From Leucaena leucocephala (Eukaryota; Streptophyta; Magnoliopsida; Fabales; Fabaceae): a DNA stretch of 64,000 nucleotides. Location of the stretch: contig CM073558.1 in NCBI GenBank assembly GCA_037074615.1, positions 6,067,501 to 6,131,500 on the forward strand, in the 5' to 3' direction. Within the stretch, counting starts at the first letter, position 1; the number at the start of each line of letters is the position of its first letter. This document shows, piece after piece, positions 11,101 through 20,644 of this stretch. The translations under genes and the position numbers were made by a program. The notes under the pieces were generated by a model. It was not told the DNA's origin. It saw nothing but the letters and a program-made list of their open reading frames with translations, and did not search any database.

Positions 11101-12030
11101 TTGAAACCATTTCATTTCTTTTAGTTTCAAAATTTCATCCAACTCTGCTTGTACCCCTCTCTAGGTTATACAAAAAAATCGAGTAGCCATAAACCTGTGA
11201 TCATTGTATACCATTCAATCCAGCAAGAATTTCCCTTTTTTTCCAACCATACCAAAAGTATTCCTATTTCATTCCTGCAAAACTTCAATGAATTTTCCCA
11301 ACAACTTACCTAAATCCTTATCAACATCCCAATTTTCAACAAGACAATCTTTAAAATTATCATATTACGACCACATGGCTTCTAATCTAAATGATATACT
11401 TCCTACCTCAACTCTACTAACAAATTGAAGCATTATTGAATTATAATCAAAGAATTGAGTTCGGGAAAATACCTTTAGAGCGCATTCAGGCAAGTCAGAT
11501 AAGAAAGCAGTGTTAACCAGAGCTCTATCCAATCTTTCATATAATCTTCTATACCCGACATTCTGTAGACCTTTCCATGTAAAATGTGGGCCTTAAAAAC
11601 TTAAATCAGAAAGGCCACACCCACCCATCCTTTCTGTACATTTCATAACTACCTCCATAGTTCTTTGAGAAAATTTGAATGGGGAATCACATACACTGCT
11701 ATCATCAAGAATTTCACTGATCTAGGCAGCTCACAATGAAGATAGAAATATTTATTATTTTACAATACTTGGACCTTAATATTATTGTTTTTCCATATAG
11801 CAGCTAAGCCCTTAGTCGACCCACACTGGGAATTACTATGATATCATCATTCATCAAATCCCAATTTCTTTATTGAGCAAAGTCGAGATTTATCCTCGCA
11901 TCTAATTTCTACCATAACAAGAAGGATTTGCACCTATAATATTCTAATACAAGATCTTATCCATAAATAATAATTTCAATGTATACTAAAGCCCAATTAA
12001 GCTCCCTTTCCATCTTGAGTTTCAAGTACC
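8200..12030 (-). pseudogene. LINE ORF2 (endonuclease / reverse transcriptase / RNase H)
   Basis: Broken ORF2 of the L1-type LINE. Endonuclease motifs appear about 11,500-11,630 (GPHFTWKGLQNVG, ERLDRALVN). A pre-RT segment is open at 11015-10728 (MWRRRKRIIALKDDTG to CKAPSADGF). The reverse transcriptase core shows RGLRQ and the catalytic FADDLLLCGG near 10,140-10,165, then IGRKPRETFQHIINRVKSKL. The post-RT part (9784-9356) has IQRDFIWW and GGLSFKILDKMNNAYRA. A zinc-binding region lies near 8,930-9,075 (RLPTNAW, EDTLHILRDCEYA), followed by WIWYLWKWRNRLMFE. RNase H follows, with VKTNVDGS near 8,600, KAKLWAILEGQEAL near 8,460 and VANSLAKQSL near 8,260. Many stops and frameshifts separate these pieces. 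It would have copied LINE RNA at nicked target sites when intact. Confidence 0.82.
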
Positions 12031-12053
12031 ATTGACCCAAATCCCACTTCCTC

Positions 12054-12258
12054 TTTTTTTTTTGGTACAAGAGAGGGCTAAAGCCCGATATCAAGAAATT
12101 TACATCATAAGGGGATCAGATCCCAAACCATCAGTGAGAACCAATGACTCTAAATATGAAGGGTATGAATATAATATTGTCGTAGTGGTCAGACCATCTC
12201 CTCTTCATCCAGCATCTCTTGACTTGAAGCATGAAAATTTGGCCCAAAACCTATCGGA
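12054..12258 (-). mobile_element. possible nested LINE 3' tail
   Basis: A run of ten T followed by GGTACAAGAGAGGGCTAAAG reads on the minus strand as a LINE 3' end (CTCTTGTACC then poly A). It resembles the 3' ends at 8143 and 36342. It lies in the middle of the larger LINE, between its ORF2 and ORF1, where a poly(A) end is not expected. The flanks CCACTTCCTC (before the T run) and CCACCTTCCTC (12259-12269) may be a target-site duplication. If so, this is a 5'-truncated insertion of about 205 bp. Confidence 0.35.
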
Positions 12259-12891
12259 CCACCTTCCTCATCCATTTCCTAAATTGGGTTGTCATTATTT
12301 GACCCATTTTCAGCTTCTCCTGGGTTTAAATTTTCAACCCTTATACAGTTTTCAGCTTCCATACCCATCTCTAGAATTTGCTCCTTTCCATTGTTGTTGT
12401 CCTCTTGTGTAATACCACTATTCTAGACGTCTCACCCATTTCCATACCTTCTAACCTGAGCCCATAACCTTCATCATTAGCCCCCTATAATGCCTCCCAT
12501 GTCAACATCGATAGCTCCCCATTTCCCACCTCAGTCTGAACCTCCCTCTATCTCTTCTCAATTTTCCTTCTCCCATCTTTCACTTCCGACACGCTTCTGC
12601 ACCTACACATTCCTCTACACCAAATGCGCCAGCATTTTTCTTTTGCCCTTTAACACTCCGTCCAACAATACAAGCTGGCCACCTGTGTTAAGATATTGTC
12701 GTTTCCTGCACTGTAGCCCGATGAAGCTCCTCCTCATTTTGATTAACCTACTCCGATTGCTCCACATCTACCAGAATCCCAAATCTTGATCCCCTATTGT
12801 CTTGTCTATTCACCTCTCCCTTTCTATCTCTTGGTGTTCACTACCTTCTGTTTCTCTGGACCACCCGCCATTGATCTACTTCAGTTTGTTC

Positions 12892-13740
12892 CTAAAGTCC
12901 CCCTTGCTCTCCATTACCTCCACTAACGTTATGAGTATCCACATTAATTTCTGATGAGCGTGGTTTATTCGGACAGCCTTCATTCATATGCCCATATATT
13001 CCACAAGAAGAGCAGAGCATGCGCAAGCCATCATATTTCAGATAGTATTCTTCCCCATCCAACATGAACCCCGGCATCAACTGACAACTCAAATAAACTA
13101 AAACACAAATTCTGGCATAACGACCTCTTAAATGACAAGAGGTACGCATATTACTTTGATAGTTTCTCTGTTGCCTATAATTGTAAGAGCTTCTTTATCA
13201 TAATACTCTAATGAGACCTTAGGCGTCCTCACCCAAACAACAACTTTATTTATCTGAGCTCTCTCAGGTTTAAATACGAGTTTCCATAGTCTTACAGTCA
13301 AATAGTGATCATAAATCATCCATCTCCTTGCTGTTAGAGCATTTAAATAATCTTCCCTGTTGGAAAATTTAACCACAAAAAGACCATAACCTATGTTGAT
13401 CAGGCTTATGATTCCTTTCTTCACCCAAAAAGCTTGAAGCCTGGTATTCAACGCCTTATAACCAATGCTTCTATCAAGAAATTTCACAATCACTACCTTT
13501 TTCCATGCCTTGTACAATCTCTTTTTCATTTTCCCTGAGGAGCAAAATGTTGGAAAATTTCTTTGGATCTTCAATGGTTTTCACCAGTGGTTCATCCTCA
13601 GGATTATTTGACATATAATCTTCCGAGAATACATCATCTTCCTGAGTAGCATTGTATTCTTGCATCTCCCTCTCATGTGCAACGCCTTTTGGTTTATCCT
13701 CAAAATTGACCTTACCCTTATTCTTGAAATACCCCTTCAT
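12892..13740 (-). pseudogene. LINE ORF1 (nucleic-acid-binding protein with zinc knuckle)
   Basis: Three overlapping minus-strand frames together make the ORF1 of the LINE, separated by frameshifts near 13,550 and 13,140. The middle part (13574-13128) has the DUF4283-like pattern KKVVIVKFLDRSIGYKAL, LINIGYGLFVVKFSNREDY and VWVRTPKVSLEYYDKEAL. The last part (13149-12892) has a CCHC knuckle, CSSCGIYGHMNEGC. This architecture is typical of plant L1 ORF1 proteins, which bind the element RNA. The 3' part of the ORF1 region (about 12,270-12,890) continues as Pro/Ser-rich sequence with stops. Confidence 0.75.
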
Positions 13741-14232
13741 CTCCTAACTTGGGCCAATTCCCCTACAGGATGTTTTCATCAGTTTTAAATCCACCATTCT
13801 TAATCTTTTTTGAGCTTGTCATCAGATTATTTTCCTCTTATTCAGTGTGAGTAACAAGAGCTGCTCTTGCCCTAGAATGATCAATCGCCATAAGTTCAGA
13901 GAAAATTTCACTATTCAAAAGTTCTCTCGTCCCAGTCAAGCAATGTTCTTCTTTAGCAATGTTTTTCTGTTTATATAACTTTTGTCTCAGGGAATTACAA
14001 CTCGTGATGACAAATACTCATGAATGACACCTATTATTCAATAGCAACTTGAAGCTTAATGACAACTTCAATGTCTTGAATAATAATTAGGGTACTATAT
14101 TCAAAATATTTATATAATAAAAATTACTGTGAGTGACAACTATTATTCAAAAAGTTAACTTAGGGATTTTAACCCCTAAGTGGACAACTTTACTACGTAT
14201 AACAATCTTTTTTTTGGTCCAATGAACTAAAG

Positions 14233-14243
14233 ATAACAACTTT
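14233..14243. repeat. candidate LINE target-site duplication, right
   Basis: ATAACAACTTT, identical to 8132-8142, located about 490 bp upstream (minus sense) of the LINE ORF1 start, where a full-length 5' end would fall. It runs directly into a (TA)n tract. Confidence 0.45.
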
Positions 14244-14261
14244 ATATATATATATATATAT
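14243..14261. repeat. (TA)n microsatellite
   Basis: About nine TA units between the presumed LINE 5' end and the next repeat. Confidence 0.9.
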
Positions 14262-14269
14262 GTTTGGTA

Positions 14270-14560
14270 TAAATTTTTTTGAAAAGAGGTTAACTTTACT
14301 TACGATTCAAGAGAGAAGTTTTCCTTCTTCCTAAACGATATTAATATCGGATAGGGCGAACTGTCAATTACCCTCAGATGTAAGTTTAGACACTTAGAAG
14401 GTAGGATACTTTTCTAAATATTGCGACTAGAATCATAATAAAGTAGTATTCTTTAGGAATCGAACACGTTCTAAATAGTCACATATTTTATCCATTTGTC
14501 AGTTAAACCTATAGACGATGGGTTTACTTATATATAATAACACGTAAATGAGGAAACAAG
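14270..14560 (-). repeat. possible SINE-like repeat
   Basis: On the minus strand a B-box-like GTTCGATTCC lies at about 14457-14466, with a weak A-box-like TATAGGTTTAACTG about 40 bases upstream. GGTAATTGACAG and an A/T-rich end follow downstream. This matches the layout of a tRNA-derived SINE, but no duplication or clean poly(A) was seen. It lies between the two LINEs. Confidence 0.35.
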
Positions 14561-14599
14561 TAAAATTTTTAGATTAGTCCAAGCCCTATAAGTTCCTTT

Positions 14600-17150
14600 C
14601 GGATTGACCCAAAGCATTGTCTACACTGGTTCCATCATTAAGTCCTTGGTGGTAATCATCGCGGCATCATTAAGTCCAAAGACACTCCATTCTCTATGCT
14701 GGAGCCCAAAACTAGTTTATCTTGAATACCGTTGCAAGGGATAGTGATATTCGGTATTGCACTAGCTATATCATTTGAGATGAGGTGTCGAACCGGAGAT
14801 AAATCCCATGCGTCATTGACTATTAGATCACTCACCCTGCCATATATTAACCATGCATTCCTCAGAGTTGTCGGGGGTCTCGGGGAATTTAACATTAGGC
14901 ACCCAGTTGTCTTTCCAAATCCAAATTGAAGTCCCGGTACCAAGATCCCATAATAGGTCTTTTTTCAAGAAGTTTCGACTGTCAACAATGCTTGACCAAC
15001 ACCAAGAAGCTTTGTGGCCTTTCTTAGCATCTATGAAATCTGAAGTAGGAAAGTAGATGCTCTACAATACTCTAGCCCATAGGTCCCCCGGGTTATTAAT
15101 CAACCGCCACGCAGTTTTTGCAAGGAGCGCTTCATTCATGGTGCCAAAGTCCTTAATACTCATACCACCCCTAGATTTCAAATTGAGTTTGTCCCAAGCC
15201 AACCAGTGTGTTTTGGAGCCTTCAGATGAACCTTCCCACCAAAAACTTGACATAAGGCTATTGAGTTCCTTACAAGTTTTCAGTGGAAATTTGAAGCATT
15301 GCATTGGGTAGATCGGGATAGCACTGAGGACAGACTTGATCGTCACCTCTCGGCCAGCATTAAGAGAGAGGGGCCCTGCTCCATCCATTCACTTTGCTAC
15401 GAACTCTTACCCTGATGTAAGAGAGTACTTGATGCTTAGGTTCCCCCCAAATGCTAGGGATCCCGAGGTACTTGCCGGGGTCATTAGTTTCTCTGATTCC
15501 CAGGATCAGCCCGACTTTATTCTTAATTTCCTCCCGGGCTATTTTCTGAAAAGAATATGCTTGATTTGTCCAGATTAGCAGATTGACCAGATGCTCTACA
15601 ATATGTCTGCAGTATCTCCGAGAGCTTCTGACAATTCTGTTCCCTAGCGTTCATAAAAAACAAAGCATCATCTGCCAAGAAAACATGTGAGAGTTCTGGG
15701 GAAGAGTTACCTAGCTTGATACCTTTCAAATTTCTGCTTTGTTGGTACCTGTTAATCATGCAAGATAACACTTCTGCAACAAGAATAAACAGATACAGGG
15801 AGAGGGGATCTCCTTGTCTAAGGCCTCTACGTGGAGTAATAGTGCTAATTTTCTCACCTGAAACACAAAGATTAAGTCTCACAGATTCTACACAATTCAT
15901 AACTCTCTTAACCCACTCATTACAGAAACCAAATTTGAGAAGAGTTAATTTTAGAAAATCCCATTCGACCCAATCGTAAGCTTTTCTCATAGCAATTTTT
16001 AAGGCAAACTGCAAACTCAAACTTGTACCTTTTATTTTTTTCCTGCGAAGATAGTGATACACTTCATGAGCAATAATGACATTGTCGTGGATGCAGCGAC
16101 CGGGGACAAAGGCCCTTTGGTTACGAGAGATACAGACCTCAAGGAAAGGCCGCATCCGATTGGCAATGATTTTGGATCGGGCGAAATTGAGAGACATTAT
16201 CAGGTTTGTCCACTTTTAGAATCAAAGTAATGTTTGTGTCATTAATCTCATGGATAGTAGAGTTTCCTCTAAAAAAAATCTCCTGAACCATCGAGCAAAC
16301 ATTATCATTACTTTAAGCCCAAGAAGAATGATAAAATTTACCTGAAAAACCATCTGGGCCCGGGGCCTTAGAACTACCCAAACTGAAGGCTGCAGCTTGT
16401 ATCTCTGCTTTAGTAATAGGTTGCATGAGTTGTTGATCCATTTGTTCTGTGATTTTGACGTCAGTAAAGCTCAGCACATCCTCAACTTGTCTTGGTCCTG
16501 TTGAAGAGATTATAAAAAAAAATATGATATGTTGGCAGCAATCTCATCTGGTTCCGTGAGCCAATGACCAGCATCATTTTTCAAACGCAAAATACTATTG
16601 TATTGCCTTCTTTTGATAGTAGTGAGATGGAAGAATTTGGAATTCCTATCCCCTGCTCTAAGCCAATTTATGCTAGACCGCTGCCACCAGTAATGCTCAT
16701 CTCGATCGATGATTCTTTCAATTTCTACTTTAATTCAACTTGCTTTAATTTTACCTTCTGGGGTGATGTCGCCATTATTGCACTCAGCCAGAAGCAACAC
16801 AAGCTTCTCCAGAGCTTTCTTATTATTGGGAAACACTTTCTGACTCCAGTTTATGAGTTCGCGCCTGCAAGAGTTCAAGCACGTTAGAAAAACATTAAGA
16901 GAAGAGTCATTACTTACACTGTATACATTCCATCCTTTCCGAACAATATGTATGAATTTCTCATGGGTAGTCCAGATATTCTCAAACTTGAAGGGTCTGC
17001 TCTTGAAATTTGGTCTGTAACAACAATCAAGAAGTAATAGATGATGATCAGATCCCATGGGGATCTTGATTTATTTGCTTTAGCTACCTTGTTTATTAGA
17101 GGTATCATATTATTAGCAATGATGTCCTCGATATCTTGGCTATCATTCAA
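14600..17150 (-). mobile_element. second L1-type LINE fragment
   Basis: A decayed L1 fragment of another subfamily, minus strand. It begins in the last part of the endonuclease (MGSDHHLLLLD near 17058, then PFKFENIW), continues through reverse transcriptase (16197-15523) and post-RT sequence (15388-15062: IYPMQCFKFPLKTC, SSFWWEG, GGMSIKDFGTMNEALLA; then 14943-14656), and stops before any zinc-binding or RNase H region. Both ends are therefore missing. Loss of the 3' end is unusual for LINEs, which normally lose the 5' end, and implies a later deletion or rearrangement. Confidence 0.78.
15523..16197 (-). pseudogene. LINE reverse transcriptase core (broken ORF2)
   Basis: An uninterrupted 224-codon stretch of LINE reverse transcriptase. 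Visible motifs: NQRAFVPGRCIHDNVIIAHE, KAYDWVEWDFLK (catalytic Asp block; Trp where Arg is usual), GLRQGDPLSLYLFIL and FLADDALFF (the second catalytic Asp pair, near 15,660-15,690). The frame is then lost. Flanking pieces in other frames continue the protein on both sides, so this is a fragment of a dead ORF2, not a gene. Its codons are relatively GC-rich compared with the first LINE, so it differs in subfamily or age. Confidence 0.85.
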
Positions 17151-17307
17151 GTAGTTTCAGGGTATCTTTAAAGGTTTAAATTTCTTTTTCAACATTTACC
17201 CTATATTTAGATGGAAAAAAAAATAAGGATGAAAAAATATTAGAAAGAAAAACTTATAGAGATAGTAAATTTTTTTACCATTTTTTATATGAAACTTTCC
17301 TTTGAGT

Positions 17308-17363
17308 CTCACATTTGATCAAGTATTCAGAGATCGTCACCTTTGATCAAGTATTCAGAGAGC
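17308..17363. repeat. 28-bp tandem duplication
   Basis: Two adjacent 28-bp units, each containing TTTGATCAAGTATTCAGAGA, differ at only a few positions. They lie just beyond the 5' end of the second LINE fragment. Confidence 0.9.
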
Positions 17364-17639
17364 CGAATACCTGTGCTAATTGACTTGCTCATTAAGACTA
17401 ATCATGCTAGTTTAGATATTATGGTTCTAAACGACTCTAAAGTGCGGGACGACCTTTGCGCTCTGCAATGTAATTTAATATTTGTGTGAATTAGCTATCG
17501 AGGATTGATTTTGTACTGGATGAACTAAACAATATATGAGGAAGTTTTGTCTAATGAAATACACAAGTTTTTTTAAGCTAAACCAAACACCCCCCCTTAA
17601 TCCCTATTCTCATGACCTTATTATCTCAAGAAAAAGGAG

Positions 17640-17955
17640 TTAAAATGTATATAATACTCTAAAATATTTTTTAATAATATTTAATATCATAAACTAATAT
17701 TTAGTGTGTTTAACACTTTATATATTTTTTCAATAATACTCAATATCTTAAAATATTTTTGTATAATTTTATTGCTAAATTATTTTTTTAATAACAGTGA
17801 GCCCATATATAAATTTAAGATATTGAATATATTTGGTAAAATATTTTAGATTAATAAATATATTAAAAAATTAGTTTAAAACACTAAGTGTTATTAAAAA
17901 AATTTAAAATATTATATCCATATAAAATATTAGTTTAAGATATTAAATAGTGATG
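17640..17955. repeat. foldback MITE-like repeat
   Basis: The left side reads TTTAATATCATAAACTAATA. The right side (about 17,925-17,950) carries its inverted counterpart TATTAGTTTAAGATATTAAA. Further inverted similarity extends inward (AACACTTTAT on the left, ACTAAGTGTTATT on the right). It could form a long hairpin and has no coding sequence. Confidence 0.5.
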
Positions 17956-18018
17956 ATTTTTTTTTCCAATGTCCTGAAGGCAACTTACAAAAGAAAACAA
18001 TGATGTCCTAGTGCGCTA

Positions 18019-18499
18019 TGGTCTGTTTTGAAAAGATTTTAAAAAATAGTTTATAAAAAAATAATTTTTAGATAATTTTTTTTAAAAATTTAGAGAATAG
18101 TTTATATAAAAAATAATTATAAATAAATGAGTGTTAGAATAATTATTACTGGAATAATTTTTGTAATTGAAAAATTATTATAAAATGTCTAATTTCATTA
18201 AAAATAAGAGAGATGAGAAAGTAAAGAAGAGAGAGTGAAGAAGAGAGATAAAGAAATGAGAGATAATATAAAAAAGAGAGAAGAAAATGTATAAGAAAAA
18301 ATAAAAATAAAATAATTATTGAATATTTTATAAATTTTTTTACTATTATATAATTAGTATTAGTAGTTTATATAAAACTTTAATTTTAGTCTAAATTTTT
18401 TTAAAGATAAATATAATTATTTATTTTAAAATTTCTATAAATTAAAATTAAAATTAAAATTTTTTTTAAAATCAAAATTTTAGTGACTACTAAACACAC
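18019..18499 (-). mobile_element. hAT-like MITE, copy 2 of 5, heavily decayed
   Basis: Same layout as the copies at 45008 and 59284: GGTCTGTTTTGAAAAGATTTT at the left, a purine-rich tract (GAGAGAGTGAAGAAGAGAGA) in the middle, and a right end rich in AAAATTTTAG. This is the most diverged copy. Confidence 0.5.
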
Positions 18500-18527
18500 A
18501 ATATATTTCATCTTGAAAGCTTGCACT

Positions 18528-19312
18528 AGGGCCGTGCACAAAATTTGTAGCCCGGTATGCTCTGCCCTGCCTGCAATAAAAATGCCCTGCTCAACCCGAT
18601 GAATATAGGGTAAGGTTGGGCATCGGGCTGCAAAATATAGCCCATGCATTTTTTGGGTTAGGCACCAAGCATAGGGGCTACCCTACCCTGCCCTGCCAAT
18701 GAGCATCCATTCTTTTATTTTTTTATTTTTTCTCTATTTTAGAAGGGAGAATATGATAGCTGCTGGTGACTATAAGGTAATTTTAGAAATATAAGTAATT
18801 AAGTAGGTAAGTTATATCTTTTAATATTTATAACTATACTAATTTTTTCTTCTTTTTTTAACTTTGTTAATTATTATATGATTACATTATAAATTATAAT
18901 TATTTATTTTATTTTTTTAGATGTTTTATCTTTATCAATATTGGGGAGATTGATACAAAATTATAATTATAAACTATTTAGATTTTAATGCTTATTTTTT
19001 ATATGCAATGGATCTCAAGATTTTAATTATTATCTTTATTCTCTTATTCTTAGTATATTATAGATATTATTTAACTCTTGAAGACACATGAATATGGTAT
19101 TATTTTAGAAGTTTATAATTGTATATTTTTTTCATAATATGAACATGACATTACGACTTGGACATACTCAGTCCGCCCATATCTAACCTAAAATTGTTAG
19201 GGCTTTTATCGGATAGGATCGAGCATCAAACTATAAAATATAACCTATATATTTTTTAGATAGGGCACTAGATAGAGAGCTATCATGCCCAATTTTACCC
19301 ATATACTTGCAC
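18528..19312. repeat. GC-patch repeat element with duplicated ends
   Basis: The left part (18,528-18,700) contains GGGCATCGGGCTGCAAAATA and CATGCATTTTTTGGGTTAGG. The right part (19,195-19,312) contains a decayed second version in the same direction (CGAGCATCAAACTATAAAAT, ATATATTTTTTAGATAGGGC). The outer edges start GGGCCGTGCAC and end TACTTGCACCC, which are roughly inverted. The whole may be an old DNA transposon. The interior is AT-rich and non-coding. Confidence 0.45.
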
Positions 19313-19403
19313 CCACCTTCCAAACAAAATGTCCAAATTTCTCACTTTCTTTATTCTCAATTTCCTAACTCCCTTTTGTACCCTAGAATTCTTCCCTCCG
19401 GAG

Positions 19404-19410
19404 TATATAA
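19404..19410 (+). promoter_or_regulatory. TATA box of the cyclin gene
   Basis: TATATAA lies 75-81 bp upstream of the ATG at 19485. This predicts a start of transcription near 19,435-19,440 and a leader of about 45-50 bp, and supports 19485 rather than the upstream in-frame ATG at 19329, which precedes the TATA box. Confidence 0.6.
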
Positions 19411-19484
19411 CGCCCCTACCAAATCTTCTCCCACATAACACCTCCAAACCCTTCCAAAATAACCTTCATCTTCCCTTCTTTCTT

Positions 19485-20644
19485 ATGGCTTCTTCTTCTT
19501 CTTCCCTTGTAATTTCCCCAAGAAGGCTTCGCTCTGACGTCTATTTCTACTCATAACAGGAAGATTCCAACACCCCATTGGTGATAAACGTTGTGGCTTC
19601 TCTGATTGAGAGGAGCATGGCCAGAACCGAGAGGATCGTCAAGAATTGTTCGTGGGCTTTGAGTAAATCAATCAGAACTAGCATCTTCGATTGCAGAGAG
19701 ATCCCAGATTTGAATATCCAGTCCTATTTAGAGAGAATTTTTCGATACACTCATGCTGGCCCGTCCGTCTATGTTGTCGCTTATGTCTACATCGATCGGT
19801 TTTGTCAGAACAATCCTGAGTTACGAATAAATTCAAGAAATGTCCACAGGCTTCTCATTACAACTATCATGGTGGCTTCTAAGTATGTCGAAGACATGTG
19901 AGTTCTCTTTCTCATAGCTTGTTTCTCTTTGTAATTTTTACAAACAACCTTAAATGCGATTACTTAGGGACTATTTTTTTGCTTAATTTCAACTTCTGAT
20001 TGTTCAAATTTGATATGAGGTTCATTAACTGCACTTAATTTATTAATATCCATCTTCTTGATTTTTCCTGATTGGGCAAATTTGATATGGGGTTAAACTT
20101 TGTGCTAATTACTATTTGAACTTCAACATCTAACTGCAAATTTCATATGGGGTTTGTTAGACTGAGACAAAAAAACTTCATTTTCATTTTAAATCCGGGA
20201 CACAACTTGGTAACAGCTAAGAAAAGGTACAATTTCAAATTGTTTGGTAACCGATGTTTCTGGTCCGTGATGTTAAAAGAGTGTGATAATATGTCTTTTT
20301 CTTCCTCCTACTGTTTACTTTCTTGGATTAAAAAAACTGGGCATGTTGTACTGAAAAAACATCTGATTTGATTTGACAGCAATTACAGAAATTCGTACTT
20401 TGCGAGAGTTGGTGGGTTGACAACCAAAGAATTGAACGACTTGGAGATGGATTTTCTGTTCATGGTGGGGTTCAAGCTTCATGTAAATGTGAGTGTGTTT
20501 GAGAGTTATTGTTGCCATTTGGAGAGGGAAGTGAGTATTGGTGGAGGCTATCACATAGAGAGGACTCTGAGATGTGCGGAAGAAATCAAAACAAGGCATA
20601 GAGAAGAAAGGGGTTACACTCAGATTGCTCGTGTAATGTTGTGA
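19485..20644 (+). pseudogene. CYCU3-like: U/P-type cyclin (CYCU3/CYCP3-like) with an in-frame stop at codon 24
   Basis: Two exons, 19485-19897 and 20380-20644, with a GTGAGT donor and TTTGACAG acceptor; the intron is 482 bp. Together they encode about 225 codons of a plant PHO80-like U/P-type cyclin, a class linked to CDKs and to phosphate or sugar responses. Matching segments include SLVISPRRLRSDVYFYS at the start, DSNTPLVINVVASLIERS, then the cyclin box (PDLNIQSYLERIFRYTHAGP, YVVAYVYIDRFCQNN, NVHRLLITTIMVASKYVED), and in exon 2 NYRNSYFARVGGL, KLHVNVSVFESYCCHLERE and IERTLRCAEEIKTRH. The oddity is TAA at 19554-19556, in frame, where relatives appear to have Tyr. The rest is intact and well conserved, so the change is recent or tolerated. 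Re-initiation at the next in-frame ATG (19617) would give about 181 residues with most of the cyclin box. Alternatives are a sequencing error or a nonsense allele. Confidence 0.8.

Larger units (their letters stand above)
8143..14232 (-). mobile_element. near full-length L1-type LINE, decayed
   Basis: A roughly 6.1-kb non-LTR retrotransposon on the minus strand. In order from its 5' end: about 490 bp of leader; ORF1 with a zinc knuckle (13740-12892); ORF2 with apurinic-type endonuclease, reverse transcriptase, zinc-binding region and RNase H (about 12030-8200); then a 3' end with an A-rich tail (TTGTATCAAAAAACAA on the minus strand). It is flanked by a candidate 11-bp duplication. All domains of a plant L1 are present in the right order, but every long frame is interrupted by stops and frameshifts, so it is inactive. 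A second, related LINE tail may be nested at 12054. Confidence 0.8.

Noticed and set aside
12032..12789. Two plus-strand Pro/Ser/Leu-rich frames
   Set aside because: They are antisense to LINE ORF1, and their composition follows from the Pro/Ser-rich ORF1 tail on the other strand.
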